DNA of 64,000 nucleotides from Bradyrhizobium erythrophlei. GTDB lineage: Bacteria > Pseudomonadota > Alphaproteobacteria > Rhizobiales > Xanthobacteraceae. Positions 8,225 through 17,965 of the stretch are shown piece by piece; position 1 is the stretch's first letter; every line of letters starts with the position of its first letter. A program made the translations under genes and the position numbers. A model generated the notes under the pieces. It ran no database searches. It was given only the letters and a program-made list of their open reading frames with translations, and was not told where the DNA came from. The DNA lies in assembly GCF_900129505.1 (NCBI RefSeq), contig NZ_LT670818.1:992001-1056000 (forward strand), in the 5' to 3' direction.

Positions 8225-8530
8225 TGCCGGCCCTTCGTTCGCCTCGGGAGATCACCGTTTTGCGCAAAATCTCCCGGCGCGCAAGCGGAGCCACGTTCTG
8301 ACCAATGACGATACGACCGCACTTCGCCGGCCCGCCGAGATACGCAGCGGCGCTATGTCAACTTTTGCGAATGCAGGAACTCCCGGCGGAACTAGTCGCG
8401 ATGGGTCTCGCCGCTTTACAAGGCGCAGTACGGTCTCGGTGTGCTCCTGGGTGCGGCGAAGACGCTGGTTCACTAGGAGGCGGCGCCTGGACATGCCTCA
8501 TTCCGCGCGCGCGGCATGAGGCCATCTTGC
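8225..8530. other. 306-base spacer between ruvB and ybgC with no recognisable gene
   Basis: Short open frames exist on both strands but none has a convincing ribosome site or family resemblance. It may hold the ybgC promoter. No repeat of the families seen elsewhere in the window was found here. Confidence 0.4.
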
Positions 8531-9580
8531 TTAGTCCTCTTCGCTGCCCTGCCCGAACAGTCCGAACTGCGCCGGATCGCGCGCGGGCTCGGCGAGGCCG
8601 AGATGGCGGAACGCGTGCGAGGTCAGCAGCCGGCCGCGCGGGGTGCGCTGCAGATAGCCACACTGGATCAAGAACGGCTCGATGATGTCTTCGATGGCAT
8701 CGCGCGGTTCCGACAGCGCCGCCGCCATCGTCTCCACGCCGACGGGGCCGCCGCCATAGTTCATAGCGATCGTGGTGAGATAGCGCCGGTCCATGGCGTC
8801 GAGGCCAGCGGCATCGACTTCGAGCGCGCTGAGCGCATTGTCGGCGATCTTGCGGTCGATCGAGGCGGCATCCGCGGCGGAAGCAAAATCCCTCACCCGC
8901 CGCAATAGCCGGCCGGCGATCCGCGGCGTGCCGCGGGCGCGGCGGGCGATTTCGTTGGCGCCATCCGGCGTGATGCCGATCTTGAGCACGCGGGCGCCGC
9001 GGGTGACAATCTTTTCCAGCTCCTCCTCGGTGTAGAAATTCAGCCGGACCGGAATGCCAAAACGGTCGCGCAGCGGGTTGGTCAGAAGCCCTGCGCGCGT
9101 CGTCGCGCCGACCAGGGTGAATTTTGCCAGCTCGATCTTGACCGAGCGCGCCGCCGGTCCCTCGCCGATGATGAGGTCGAGCTGGAAATCCTCCATCGCC
9201 GGATACAGCACTTCCTCGACCGCGGGGCTGAGGCGATGGATTTCGTCGATGAACAGCACGTCGCGTTCTTCGAGATTGGTCAGCAGTGCGGCGAGATCGC
9301 CGGCCTTGGCGATCACGGGACCGGAGGTGGCGCGGAAGCCGACGCCGAGTTCGCGCGCCACGATCTGCGCCAGCGTGGTCTTGCCGAGGCCAGGGGGGCC
9401 GACGAACAGCACGTGGTCGAGCGCCTCGCCGCGCTTGCGCGCGGCCTCGATGAAGATCGAGAGATTGGCGCGCGCCTGCGCCTGGCCGACGAACTCCGAC
9501 AGGAGTTGCGGGCGCAACGCGGTGTCGCCGACATCGTCGCTGCGGCGCTCGGGCGTGACGATGCGGGAGGGCGGGGTCAT
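8531..9580 (-). CDS. ruvB: Holliday junction branch migration ATPase RuvB
   Basis: 349 codons. AAA+ features in order: Walker [13 protein letters not shown] near residue 60, Walker [11 protein letters not shown] near 107, sensor 1 and arginine-finger region [18 protein letters not shown] near 155-172, and a C-terminal winged helix ending [19 protein letters not shown]. RuvB hexamers drive branch migration with RuvA and RuvC. It is the last ruv gene in a ruvC-ruvA-ruvB order but is separated from ruvA by a NIPSNAP gene. Confidence 0.98.
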   Translation of the reverse strand: MTPPSRIVTPERRSDDVGDTALRPQLLSEFVGQAQARANLSIFIEAARKRGEALDHVLFVGPPGLGKTTLAQIVARELGVGFRATSGPVIAKAGDLAALLTNLEERDVLFIDEIHRLSPAVEEVLYPAMEDFQLDLIIGEGPAARSVKIELAKFTLVGATTRAGLLTNPLRDRFGIPVRLNFYTEEELEKIVTRGARVLKIGITPDGANEIARRARGTPRIAGRLLRRVRDFASAADAASIDRKIADNALSALEVDAAGLDAMDRRYLTTIAMNYGGGPVGVETMAAALSEPRDAIEDIIEPFLIQCGYLQRTPRGRLLTSHAFRHLGLAEPARDPAQFGLFGQGSEED

Positions 9581-9618
9581 GCGACTATCGATTATCTTTC
9601 TTACCTGTCCGCCCAGTA

Positions 9619-9933
9619 TTAGGCCGTTTTCGGAAGCAATGGCCGAAAAAACGACCGTTCATAACGGATGAAACAGCGCGTCTCTTTTGCGAAGGCTACC
9701 GCCTTTTGAACGTCGGGATCGGTGCGAGCGTCCTGGCGATACTGTTCGTAGGCTGCAAGGCTCGAAAAGCTGAACATCGCCAGAGCAACATCACTCGCTC
9801 CTTCGGACGGCAAGAAGTAGCCGTGATGAATGCCGCCAAACCGCGGAATCAGATCAAGCCACATTACACCGTAAGCTTCGAAGTCGGCGAGCTTGTCCGC
9901 ATCGACCTCGTAACGCAGGTAACAAGTAATCAT
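9619..9933 (-). CDS. NIPSNAP-family protein inserted between ruvA and ruvB
   Basis: 104 codons ([20 protein letters not shown]). The dimeric alpha/beta-barrel NIPSNAP family is recognised from the start motif, [19 protein letters not shown] and the end [10 protein letters not shown]. Its substrate is unknown. Same strand as the ruv genes with 38 bases to ruvB and 100 to ruvA, so it may be carried on their transcript. Confidence 0.85.
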   Translation of the reverse strand: MITCYLRYEVDADKLADFEAYGVMWLDLIPRFGGIHHGYFLPSEGASDVALAMFSFSSLAAYEQYRQDARTDPDVQKAVAFAKETRCFIRYERSFFRPLLPKTA

Positions 9934-10033
9934 CCCGGGATGCTCCGGCGCAGACTTGAATGGCCTCGTCGTAAACGGCAGAGGAAGCAGTCAGCAAAAG
10001 GAGTTCGGCCGGACAAAGTAAGTATTGGTTCCC

Positions 10034-10651
10034 TCACTTCGCCAGTTCCTTCAGCCCCAACCGGATGAGTTGCGCGGTCTCGGCATTCTCACCGGCGCTG
10101 CGGGAGGCCGAGGCGATCGCAGCCGCCGCCTGCGGCTGGCCGTAACCGAGATTGACCAGCGCCGAGATCGCATCAGAGACCGGCCGCGGCGCGCGCTGGT
10201 CGTCGATCGCGCCGGACAGATGCACCAGCGCTGGATCGACATTGGCAAAGGCAGGCGCCTTGTCCTTCAATTCGGTGACGATGCGCTCGGCCACCTTCGG
10301 GCCGACGCCCGGCGTGCGCGCGACCGCGGCCTTGTCGCGCAGCGCGATCGCATTGGCGAGATCGGCCGGCGGCAAGGTACCGAGCACCGCCAGCGCCACC
10401 TTGGCGCCGACGCCCTGCACGGTCTGCAGGAGTCGAAACCATTCGCGCTCGACGTCGCTCTTGAAGCCGAACAGCTTTATTTGATCTTCGCGGACATACG
10501 TCTCGATCGACAGCACCGCGGGCTGCCCGGGCGACGGCAGCGCCTGCAGTGTCCGCGCTGAACAATGCACCTGATAGCCGACGCCGCCGGCGTCGAGAAT
10601 GACATAATCCTCGCCGTAGCTGTCGATCAGGCCCTTGAGCTTGCCGATCAT
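10034..10651 (-). CDS. ruvA: Holliday junction branch migration complex subunit RuvA
   Basis: 205 codons from [20 protein letters not shown]. It has the N-terminal OB fold, then two helix-hairpin-helix motifs ([18 protein letters not shown] near 72-89 and [18 protein letters not shown] near 108-125), and a C-terminal domain III ([16 protein letters not shown]) that contacts RuvB. RuvA binds the four-way junction. Its ATG overlaps the ruvC stop by four bases (10648-10651). Confidence 0.97.
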   Translation of the reverse strand: MIGKLKGLIDSYGEDYVILDAGGVGYQVHCSARTLQALPSPGQPAVLSIETYVREDQIKLFGFKSDVEREWFRLLQTVQGVGAKVALAVLGTLPPADLANAIALRDKAAVARTPGVGPKVAERIVTELKDKAPAFANVDPALVHLSGAIDDQRAPRPVSDAISALVNLGYGQPQAAAAIASASRSAGENAETAQLIRLGLKELAK

Positions 10652-11175
10652 ACGCCGACCACCCTCAGCCGCAGGGTTGCACTCTGGCGATGATGGGCGT
10701 GCGTGATCGCGATCGCCAGCGCGTCGGCGGCGTCGGGGGATTTCGGTTCGGCCTTCGGCAGCAGGATCTTGAGCATCACCATGATCTGGTTCTTGTCGGC
10801 GTGGCCGGCGCCGACCACGGTCTTCTTCACCTGGTTCGGAGCATATTCCGCGACCGAGATACCGAACATCGCCGGCGCCAGCATCGCGACCCCGCGCGCC
10901 TGCCCAAGCTTCAGGGTAGCGACGCCGTCCTTGTTGACAAAGGTCTGCTCGACCGCGGCTTCCGCCGGCTTGAAATCGCCGAGCACGGCGGCGAGCCCCT
11001 TGTGAATGGCCAGGAGCCGGCTCGCCAGCGGCAGGCTGTCGGGCGGTTCCACCGAGCCGCAGCCGACGAAAGCGAGCCTGTTGCCGTCGATCTCGATCAC
11101 GCCCCAGCCGGTGCGGCGCAGGCCCGGATCGATGCCGAGGATACGGACGGGGTGGCGAATCGGGGCTGATGTCAT
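10648..11175 (-). CDS. ruvC: crossover junction endodeoxyribonuclease RuvC
   Basis: 175 codons from the ATG at 11175 ([20 protein letters not shown]). An in-frame ATG at 11274 would add a stretch derived from the palindromic repeat at 11222-11257. The acidic active-site residues are visible: Asp in [13 protein letters not shown], Glu in [10 protein letters not shown], and the Asp pair in [12 protein letters not shown]. RuvC resolves Holliday junctions by symmetric nicking. It is the first of the ruvCA pair, with translational coupling to ruvA. Confidence 0.97.
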   Translation of the reverse strand: MTSAPIRHPVRILGIDPGLRRTGWGVIEIDGNRLAFVGCGSVEPPDSLPLASRLLAIHKGLAAVLGDFKPAEAAVEQTFVNKDGVATLKLGQARGVAMLAPAMFGISVAEYAPNQVKKTVVGAGHADKNQIMVMLKILLPKAEPKSPDAADALAIAITHAHHRQSATLRLRVVGV

Positions 11176-11221
11176 GGGGTAGTGATAACGCCGGAGCGAG
11201 GTCTGCGAAACATCTACCGGT

Positions 11222-11257
11222 CGTCGTACCCCGCGAAAGCGGGGTATCCAGTACGCT
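11222..11257. repeat. single REP-like palindrome
   Basis: CGTCGTACCCCGCGAAAGCG continues into GGGGTATCCAGTACGC, giving a stem TACCCCGC/GCGGGGTA. It matches the arms of the paired elements at 42791-42893 and 57182-57282 but has no inverted partner nearby. Located between yebC and ruvC. Confidence 0.75.
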
Positions 11258-11303
11258 GGGGCTTCTCGGTTCAATCACTATGAGGCTCGGCCCTGCCCGA
11301 CCC

Positions 11304-12050
11304 TCACCCGCCCATCTTCGCCATCAGCGCGTCCGAGACCTCGAAATTGGCGTAGACGTTCTGGACGTCGTCGTGCTCATTCAACAGGTCGATCAGCTTC
11401 AACAGCTTCTCACCGGTCTCGTCGTCCACTGGCACCGTGTTCTGCGGTTTCCAGGTCAGCGCCGCCTTGCGCGGCTCGCCGAACTTCGCCTCCAGCGCTT
11501 TTGCCACCTCGCGAAACGTCTCCGGCGAGGCGTAGATTTCGTGTCCGCTTTCGCTCGAGGACACGTCGTCGGCGCCGGCCTCGATCGCGGCATCCAGCAT
11601 CGCGTCGTCGGACGCGACCTTGGCGTCATATTCGATGACGCCGGTGCGATCGAACATGAAGGCGACCGAATTGGTTTCGCCGAGATTGCCGCCGGACTTG
11701 GTGAAGAAGGAGCGGATGTCGGACGCCGCGCGGTTGCGGTTGTCGGTCAGCGCCTCGACAATCACGGCGACACCGCCGGGACCGTAGCCTTCGTAGCGAA
11801 TCTCGTCGTAGTTCTCGCTGTCGCCGCCGCTTGCCTTCTTCACGGCGCGCTCGATCGAGTCCTTCGACATGTTTTCCTGGCGGGCCGAGATGATCGCGGC
11901 GCGCAGCCGCGCATTCATGCTGGGATCGGGCTGGCCCATCTTGGCCGCCACCGTGATTTCCCGCGCCAGCTTGCTGAACAGCTTCGACTTCTGGGCGTCC
12001 TGCCGCCCCTTGCGGTGCATGATATTCTTGAATTGGGAATGTCCGGCCAT
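11304..12050 (-). CDS. yebC: YebC/PmpR-family DNA-binding regulator (TACO1-like)
   Basis: 248 codons, the usual length. It begins [20 protein letters not shown] and carries the family landmarks [36 protein letters not shown] and [16 protein letters not shown]. YebC proteins are three-domain proteins implicated in regulation of transcription and, more recently, in relieving ribosome stalling. It lies directly upstream of ruvC, as in many proteobacteria. Confidence 0.97.
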   Translation of the reverse strand: MAGHSQFKNIMHRKGRQDAQKSKLFSKLAREITVAAKMGQPDPSMNARLRAAIISARQENMSKDSIERAVKKASGGDSENYDEIRYEGYGPGGVAVIVEALTDNRNRAASDIRSFFTKSGGNLGETNSVAFMFDRTGVIEYDAKVASDDAMLDAAIEAGADDVSSSESGHEIYASPETFREVAKALEAKFGEPRKAALTWKPQNTVPVDDETGEKLLKLIDLLNEHDDVQNVYANFEVSDALMAKMGG

Positions 12051-12165
12051 GCGGTTTCTTTCGGGGATTCGTCCGGGAGGTCTTGGGTGGAAGGCGCGGC
12101 GTTATAGGCTGCTGATTTGCCAAAATCAAAGATTTACGGGCATTTTCGGTATGGTGGTAGTGTCT

Positions 12166-12186
12166 ATTGCCTCCATATGAGGCAAT
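12166..12186. promoter_or_regulatory. perfect 8-bp inverted repeat in the yebC/chemoreceptor divergent region
   Basis: ATTGCCTC (12166-12173), a 5-base CATAT spacer, then GAGGCAAT (12179-12186). It sits about 73 bases before the chemoreceptor ATG and 116 bases before yebC, in an AT-richer stretch, so it could be an operator. The binding protein is unknown. Confidence 0.4.
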
Positions 12187-12258
12187 TATTAACCGTGACT
12201 TCACGCCCAAATGCCAAGATGACGGCCTCCTTATCCTTACAAGTTGCCAAGGGGCCCT

Positions 12259-14019
12259 ATGGCGTTCGGTTTTTTTCGAAAGCGTCGGCCGGAACCTGCT
12301 GCGCCGGTTGTGGCCGCGCAGGCTGCGACGCCAGCAACGGTAGCCGGTTCCGCCAGCGCCTCGGACAGCGATTCGGCGCGGGAAATTCTCGAACTGCTCG
12401 AACTCGAACTGGGCGCGATGATCCGCCAGCTCGAGCGCGCGGCCCATTCGGTCGCCGGCGGCGCCGAGGCGACCGCAGCGACGCTCTCCACCATTCGCCA
12501 GCGCACCGATGCGCTCACCGGCCGCACCAGCGCTGCGCAGTCGACCGCGACCACCTTCTCGCAGGCCGCCGACAAGTTCACCCACTCGGCTGACGGCATC
12601 GGCTCGCAGGTCCGCGACGCGAGCAAGCTCGCCGATCAGGCCAGCGCCGCCGCGCGCGAAGCCAGCGCCAATGTGGATCGCCTGCGCGAATCCTCGGCCG
12701 CGATCGGCAATGTCGTCAACCTGATCGCGCAGATCGCCCGGCAGACCACGCTGCTCGCGCTCAACTCCACCATCGAGGCAGCGCGCGCCGGCGCCGCAGG
12801 GCGCGGCTTTGCCGTGGTCGCCACCGAGGTCAAGGCACTCGCGGTGCAGACCCAGCACGCCACCGAGGAAATCAGCAGGAAGATCGAGGCGCTGCAAAAG
12901 GACGCCGCCGGCTCGGTCGACGCGGTGCATCGGATCGCGCAGGCGATCGAGGCGATCCGCCCGGTGTTCGAGAACGTCAACGGCGCAGTGGCCGAGCAGA
13001 ACGAAACCACCCACGAGATGAGTGAAAACGTCGCCACCACGTCGCACTTCATCGTTTCGGTCGGCGACAGCGCCGCCGAGATCGATAGCGCGGCAAAGGA
13101 AGCCGAAACCCATGGCGAGCGCGTCGCCTCCGCCGGCAAGGCCGTGACCAATTTCGCGCAGAAACTCAAAACCCGCTGCGCGGTGCTGCTGGGCCAGAAC
13201 GGGCGCGAGGAACAGCGCAAGCGCGAACGGCTGCCTTGCAACATCGGCATCGAAATCCCGGCCGCGCGCGGCGCGGTCGCGGCGGCGGTCTACGAGATTT
13301 CCATGGAAGGCATCCTGATCTCCGGAGCGGAGGCCGAGCGGCTGCCACTGAACCAAAGCCTGAACGCGACGATCGAGGGCATCGGCGCCTGCCGGATTCG
13401 CATCGCCGAACATTCCAAGGCCGGCGCGCAGGCGCGCTTCGAGGCGCCGGACGCCGCGCTCCGCGAAAAGATCGAAGACCGGCTGTGGGCGATCCGCGAC
13501 GAGAACACCGAGTTCGTCACCCGCGCCATGGAGGCCGGCACCGCCCTGACCAAAATTTTCGAGGATGCGGTCAGAAGCCGCGCCATCTCGGTCGACGACA
13601 TGTTCGACGAGAGTTACGTGGTGATCCCCGGCACCGATCCGGTGCAGCATCGCACCAGGATTCTCGACTGGGCCGATCGCGCGCTGCCGCCATTTCAGGA
13701 AATGTTCCTCGCCAAGGACCCGCGCATGGTGTTCTGCGTGATGATCGACCGCAACGGCTATCTGCCGGTGCACAACAAGATCTACGCGCATCCGCAACGG
13801 CCGGGCGATGTGGCCTTCAACACCGCCAACAGCCGCAACCGCCGCATCTTCAACGATCCCGCCGGCCTCGCCGCCGGCCGCAATCTGCGCTCCTACCTGA
13901 TCCAGAGCTACGCCCGCGACATGGGCAACGGCAAGACCGTCATGATGCGCGAGATCGACGTGCCGATCCGGGTCCAGGGGCGCCACTGGGGCGGCTTCCG
14001 CACCGCCTACAAGCTTTGA
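12259..14019 (+). CDS. soluble methyl-accepting chemotaxis-like protein with internal PilZ-like segment
   Basis: 586 codons from the ATG at 12259 after AAGGGG. No membrane segment is visible, so it is cytoplasmic. Order: a Pro/Ala-rich N-terminus; helical region; MCP signalling hairpin at about 167-195 ([20 protein letters not shown]); further helices; a PilZ-like stretch from about 316 ([12 protein letters not shown], then [12 protein letters not shown]); then a C-terminal module from about 450 with [32 protein letters not shown] and [13 protein letters not shown]. It should couple to CheA/CheW. The PilZ-like part suggests c-di-GMP or surface input. The same C-terminal module closes the next gene. 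Confidence 0.85.
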   Translation: MAFGFFRKRRPEPAAPVVAAQAATPATVAGSASASDSDSAREILELLELELGAMIRQLERAAHSVAGGAEATAATLSTIRQRTDALTGRTSAAQSTATTFSQAADKFTHSADGIGSQVRDASKLADQASAAAREASANVDRLRESSAAIGNVVNLIAQIARQTTLLALNSTIEAARAGAAGRGFAVVATEVKALAVQTQHATEEISRKIEALQKDAAGSVDAVHRIAQAIEAIRPVFENVNGAVAEQNETTHEMSENVATTSHFIVSVGDSAAEIDSAAKEAETHGERVASAGKAVTNFAQKLKTRCAVLLGQNGREEQRKRERLPCNIGIEIPAARGAVAAAVYEISMEGILISGAEAERLPLNQSLNATIEGIGACRIRIAEHSKAGAQARFEAPDAALREKIEDRLWAIRDENTEFVTRAMEAGTALTKIFEDAVRSRAISVDDMFDESYVVIPGTDPVQHRTRILDWADRALPPFQEMFLAKDPRMVFCVMIDRNGYLPVHNKIYAHPQRPGDVAFNTANSRNRRIFNDPAGLAAGRNLRSYLIQSYARDMGNGKTVMMREIDVPIRVQGRHWGGFRTAYKL

Positions 14020-14097
14020 GAGATATCCGTTCGAGACTGACCCGCGTCCAAGAGATTTGAACCGCTTTCGAATTCGCTCAGCAAGAGGAAGGCAACG

Positions 14098-15525
14098 ATG
14101 TCGGCTGCGCAGCCCATCAAACTGGAACATGCCGCAACTGTCCCCTCGGACAGCGAACGCCTGGTCGATCAGCTTGCGAACCGGATCGGCGGCCTCGGGG
14201 TCGAGCTTGCGGACGTGGCCGGAAACCTGCAGGAGGTCGCCGGTCGCGTCTCCAACCAGTCCGAGCGGTTCGGGCATCTGCAAAAAACCGCCGAGACCAT
14301 GGTTTCTGCCAACCACGGTATCGCCGGCGCCTCGCAGGCGGTGCAGACCGCCACGACCTCCGCGGTCAATGAAATCACCCAATCGCGCGGCGCGGTGGAG
14401 ACCGCGGTCCAGCATATCGCCGAGCTGATCGAGGCCGTGGGGCGCATCGAACACCGCCTCGGCGCGGTCGGCACCGCGCTCGCGCAGGTGGCCAAGGTCT
14501 CCGGATCGATCGAAGCGATCGCGAAGCAGACCAATCTGCTGGCACTGAACGCGACCATCGAGGCCGCCCGCGCCGGCGCCGCCGGCCGAGGTTTCGCGGT
14601 GGTCGCGAGCGAAGTGAAGAGCCTTGCCGAGGCGACGCGCCAGGCCACGCATCTGATCGGCGACACCGTTCGCGATCTCGACGGCCAGGTCGGCAGCCTG
14701 ATCGGCGAAAGCAGCGATGCTTCGGTCAGGGCCAAGAACGCCGGCGAAGGCGCGCAGCAGATTCAGGGCATCATCGTCCGCGTGCAGGACGGCTTTACGG
14801 CGGTCGGCCGCGAGATCGACGGTGTCGCGAAAGCAGCCACAACCAACCTTGCCCATTGCGACATGGTGATCGACGAATTGGCGAACCTCGCCAAGGGCGT
14901 CGATCTGTCGTCGACTGACCTGCGGAGCGCCGACGAAAGGGTCGCAAAGCTGCTCGACCTCTCCGAGGGGCTGATCGAGCTGATCGCCACCAGCGGCGTG
15001 GAGACGTCGGATGCCCCGCTGATCCGCGTCGTGGTCGAAACCGCAAGACAGATTTCGGCGGCTTTCGAGAGCGCGATCGAGCGCGGCGACATCCGTCTCG
15101 AGCAATTGATGGACGAGCACTACCGCGAAATTCCCGGCACCGACCCCAAGCAATATCTCACCGACTATGTCGAATTCACCGACCGCATCCTGCCGCCGAT
15201 CCAGGACCCGATCCAGAAGATCGATCCACGAATCGTGTTCTGTGTGGCATGGGCCAAAGGCGGATACCTTCCGACCCACAATCCGAACTATCGGCTGCCG
15301 CAGGGCAAGGACCCGGTCTGGAACAACGCCAATTGCCGCAACCGGCGCCTCTTCAACGACCGCGCGGTGAAAAAAGTAGCGGCAAATACCAGACCGTTTC
15401 TGCTGCAGACCTACCGGCGCGACATGGGCGGCGGCAATTTCGTCCTGATGAAGGATCTCTCCTCGCCGATCCGCGTCCGCGGCCGCCATTGGGGAGCTTT
15501 CCGCATGGGCTTTCGGCCAACGTGA
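14098..15525 (+). CDS. second soluble methyl-accepting chemotaxis-like protein sharing the C-terminal module
   Basis: 475 codons, start supported by AGAGGAAGG. No membrane helix. The MCP signalling hairpin is at about 146-175 ([20 protein letters not shown]). From about residue 337 it carries the same module as the upstream gene: [51 protein letters not shown] and [13 protein letters not shown]. It lacks the PilZ-like segment. The 78-base gap and same orientation suggest co-transcription and origin by duplication. Confidence 0.87.
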   Translation: MSAAQPIKLEHAATVPSDSERLVDQLANRIGGLGVELADVAGNLQEVAGRVSNQSERFGHLQKTAETMVSANHGIAGASQAVQTATTSAVNEITQSRGAVETAVQHIAELIEAVGRIEHRLGAVGTALAQVAKVSGSIEAIAKQTNLLALNATIEAARAGAAGRGFAVVASEVKSLAEATRQATHLIGDTVRDLDGQVGSLIGESSDASVRAKNAGEGAQQIQGIIVRVQDGFTAVGREIDGVAKAATTNLAHCDMVIDELANLAKGVDLSSTDLRSADERVAKLLDLSEGLIELIATSGVETSDAPLIRVVVETARQISAAFESAIERGDIRLEQLMDEHYREIPGTDPKQYLTDYVEFTDRILPPIQDPIQKIDPRIVFCVAWAKGGYLPTHNPNYRLPQGKDPVWNNANCRNRRLFNDRAVKKVAANTRPFLLQTYRRDMGGGNFVLMKDLSSPIRVRGRHWGAFRMGFRPT

Positions 15526-15565
15526 AGTTCGGGCCAGAGGGATTCAATTTCAAACAGCAGCCGAT

Positions 15566-15644
15566 CGTCATTGCGAGCGAAGCGAAGCAATCCAGCTTTC
15601 TTTCTTGTTGCCCGGTGGATTGCTTCGCTTCGCTCGTAATGACG
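15566..15644. repeat. 29-base inverted repeat pair forming a long hairpin
   Basis: Left arm 15566-15594 begins CGTCATTGCGAGCGAAGCGA and right arm 15616-15644 is its reverse complement with one mismatch, around a 21-base loop. It matches a widespread proteobacterial repeat type (TTGCGAGCGAAGCGAAGCAA). Confidence 0.85.
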
Positions 15645-15708
15645 GTTTCAACACATGCGTATTACTCTCGCCACGCGACGCGCCCGAGTTTTGCTGTCAA
15701 CCTCCTAC

Positions 15709-15768
15709 CCTCCTCGTCAGAGGGCGCAGGGAATGCCGGGCGCCCGATGCGCCCGATAGCCGCATCGC
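15709..15768. repeat. partial copy of the interspersed repeat also at 25644
   Basis: The segment from CCTCCTCGTCAGAGGGCGCA through GATGCGCCCGATAGCCGC is nearly identical to 25644-25700. The copy at 25.6 kb continues with a right half (ACGCGTTAGTCAGGTCACAC and further) that is missing here, where P450-coding sequence begins instead. Confidence 0.75.
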
Positions 15769-15774
15769 AATATT

Positions 15775-15978
15775 CCGCGCGGCGCCTTCGTTCCGTTCGG
15801 CCTCGGTCCCCGCATCTGCATCGGCCGGGGGTTTGCCGTTCAGGAGATCCTGGTCGTACTCGCGACCATTCTGCCGGTGTTCCGCTTCGTTCTGCTCGAT
15901 CCGCCGGCAGTCATGCCGGAAGCGCGCATCACGCTGCGCCCCGCCGGCGGCATGAAGATGCTCGTAAGGCCGCGCTAG
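15775..15978 (+). pseudogene. C-terminal remnant of a cytochrome P450
   Basis: An open stretch of about 65 codons ending at a TAG (15976-15978) encodes the P450 heme-ligand loop FVPFGLGPRICIGRGFA, with the invariant Cys, then the family-typical tail (RITLRPAGGMKMLVRPR). There is no start and none of the upstream P450 (I-helix, ExxR) is present. The frame is cut exactly where the interspersed repeat ends. Non-functional. Confidence 0.85.
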
Positions 15979-16108
15979 CTGAGAAGGCGCCGGCAGACCA
16001 GGGCGTCCTCTAAGCACAAGAGTGCGGTCGCCACCGGGATGTGCTATCATCAGCTCGCAATGAAGGAGTTTTTGTCACACCACGGCATTCAGCCAGATAG
16101 GTGTTCAG

Positions 16109-16954
16109 ATGATCACAATTCCGCAACTGGTAGCGCAGGCTTTGGGATCGTTCCTCACTTCAGATACCAAGAGTCGGTTTGGCACTTCACATGCCCGCCT
16201 CGCTGAAGTTATTCCCTTCGCAGCCAGACTGACGTTGGATTGCATCGGCAACAGCGACGCCCTGTATCACAACATTGAGCACTCAATGCTTGTCACCCTC
16301 GCCGGGCACGACATCCTGATGGGACGACAGATGTTGCGGGCAACTACCGCGGGCGACTATGCGAATTTCATTTTGGCATGCCTTACCCATGACATCGGGT
16401 ACGTGCGCGGAATTTTGCAGGGGGATGACAACGAGTCCTATGTCGCAGATCTCAGTGGTCGCACGGTTCGTCTGCCGCGAGGGTCGTCCGATGCCGCGCT
16501 CGCGCCCTATCATGTGGACCGCTCGAAAATGTTCGTCTCCGAGCGCCTCGACGGCGCCGAAGAAGTTGACGCTGGCCGAATCTCCCGAGCAATCGAATAT
16601 ACCCGCTTTCCCTATGCGTCATCCTCGAACGACGACCTGATCGAGGAGGAAGGCTTGTTGCTGCGCGCCGCCGATCTTATCGGTCAACTCGGTGATCCCA
16701 ATTACCTGAAAAAGGCAAATGCGCTGTTCTACGAATTCGAGGAAATCGGCCTGAACAAAACGCTCGGCTACGACACGCCCGCTGACGTGGTCTATAAGTA
16801 CCCGCAGTTCTATTGGAATAACGTCGCTCCGCAAATTCAGACGGCGATACGCTATCTCAATGTCACGTCGAGCGGTCGCCAATGGATAGCAAACCTTTAT
16901 GGCAATGTATTCCGGGCTGAGCGTGAGCTGAACCTGTCGGGTCCGCAACTGTGA
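16109..16954 (+). CDS. HD-domain metal-dependent phosphohydrolase
   Basis: 281 codons. The metal-binding HD motif set is visible as YHNIEHS (His54, His58) and LTHDIGY (His94, Asp95), followed by a helical region with LLLRAADLIGQLGDPNYL, whose AADLIGQ would supply the last metal ligand. HD proteins hydrolyse phosphoester or nucleotide substrates; the substrate is not identifiable. The ATG follows AGATAGGTG. Stand-alone gene. Confidence 0.85.
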   Translation: MITIPQLVAQALGSFLTSDTKSRFGTSHARLAEVIPFAARLTLDCIGNSDALYHNIEHSMLVTLAGHDILMGRQMLRATTAGDYANFILACLTHDIGYVRGILQGDDNESYVADLSGRTVRLPRGSSDAALAPYHVDRSKMFVSERLDGAEEVDAGRISRAIEYTRFPYASSSNDDLIEEEGLLLRAADLIGQLGDPNYLKKANALFYEFEEIGLNKTLGYDTPADVVYKYPQFYWNNVAPQIQTAIRYLNVTSSGRQWIANLYGNVFRAERELNLSGPQL

Positions 16955-17039
16955 TCATGCTGCTGCCGGGTTCCGTTGACAACGAGCCTTCCGGCAAGCC
17001 GCCCCGTGGCGAATTGCGCTCGAATCCAGAACAATGAGA

Positions 17040-17232
17040 ACCGCCACCAAACCAGACCGACTTGATCCGGGTGGTAATTTTATCTGAAACGAGCGGCGGG
17101 TTGAACGGATAATGCTTGGCATCGCCCAATGCCAGTTGGAGAGTGTGCTTGCCGGGCGGCAGCTCGATACGTGTCTCGGTTTGACCCGCCCCAAGGCCGC
17201 GCTATGCCTGAACTTGTCGCCGCGACCACTGA
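17040..17232 (-). pseudogene. decayed DUF4399-family gene (C-terminal part)
   Basis: On the minus strand the reading GAGQTETRIELPPGKHTLQL then ALGDAKHYPFNPPLVSDKIT matches the end of DUF4399 proteins, secreted proteins of unknown role. The frame is interrupted by a TAG just upstream of GAGQTE, where the family normally has HLHFGAGQTE, and no signal-peptide region is found. Relic. Confidence 0.6.
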
Positions 17233-17233
17233 A

Positions 17234-17569
17234 TCAAAGGAAAAGCTTATTCTCTGAAGAGGCCGCCAAAGCCAGTTCCGAAACCTTGCTCAGGGAAATC
17301 GGCTCCGCCGGCTTAACAGAACTCGCCTCGCGATCTGACGGCGGGGCGAAAACCAAGGACGGGACCAAACCCGGCGACATTACTTCGCCACCCGGCGACA
17401 GTCGAGCAACCAATCTAACGCCGTCCCAAACCTCAACGTCGTGTTTTTCACTAAGCTGCCTAGCAGCATTCATGGCGGCGCCGTCATGCGGGTGATCGTT
17501 CGGAAAATCCTCGGCCCAAACAAAACGATGGCCGTCGATACCGAGAATATAGGCCCGATAATCTCCCAT
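17234..17569 (-). CDS. small hypothetical protein (PAS-like short ORF typical of Bradyrhizobium)
   Basis: 111 codons from MGDYRAYILGIDGHRFVWAE, preceded by GGGAGCGGTGCC. Short proteins starting M-x-x-YRAY and containing a DVEVWDGVRLVARL-like middle are common in Bradyrhizobium and have no known function. The C-terminal half is an extension without recognisable motif. An open frame continues upstream to 17836 but lacks family resemblance. Confidence 0.55.
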   Translation of the reverse strand: MGDYRAYILGIDGHRFVWAEDFPNDHPHDGAAMNAARQLSEKHDVEVWDGVRLVARLSPGGEVMSPGLVPSLVFAPPSDREASSVKPAEPISLSKVSELALAASSENKLFL

Positions 17570-17965
17570 GGCACCGCTCCCGTGAGGTTGATGCAAGGCA
17601 ACAGTAAGTGCTTTGTTCGGCTCCAAATTAGGCTGCCAAATGGCCAAATTGGGTCCAAGGGTGCGACAAAAATAACCGCTAAAAATAACCGCTGGAGCGA
17701 AATGGGTATCCACCGCGGAGTCAGCAGCAGCCCCGAGCGCATTCGCCGTCCGGAAAATCCTGAACGTCCCAGGCGCAAAGTCCGCAATTGGAAAGGCGAT
17801 GTCCGCGCTTGGAACCAGCCGCTCACAACCCCGCAACAGAAGTTCCGCCTGACGATTCCCGCCTCAGTTTTTCCTTAAGTTCGGCAAAAACGACATCCTT
17901 AATTGCGGCAGTTGCGTTCTCTCCGAACGGCACCGGATAAGAAACAAAGGGCGGGGAAGGTGATT
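17570..17965. other. 396-base spacer with no supported gene
   Basis: Open frames on both strands are shadows or extensions of neighbours. There is a tandem pair of AAAAATAACCGCT-like units around 17669-17693. Nothing else was recognised. Confidence 0.35.

Noticed and set aside
8252..8494. 80-codon minus-strand frame between ruvB and ybgC
   Set aside because: Arg-rich, no ribosome site, no recognisable motif.
11626..15489. 1287-codon open frame on the minus strand
   Set aside because: It lies opposite yebC in part and opposite the two chemoreceptor genes. Its protein is rich in His, Arg, Asp and Gly with no family resemblance, the usual shadow of high-GC coding sequence.
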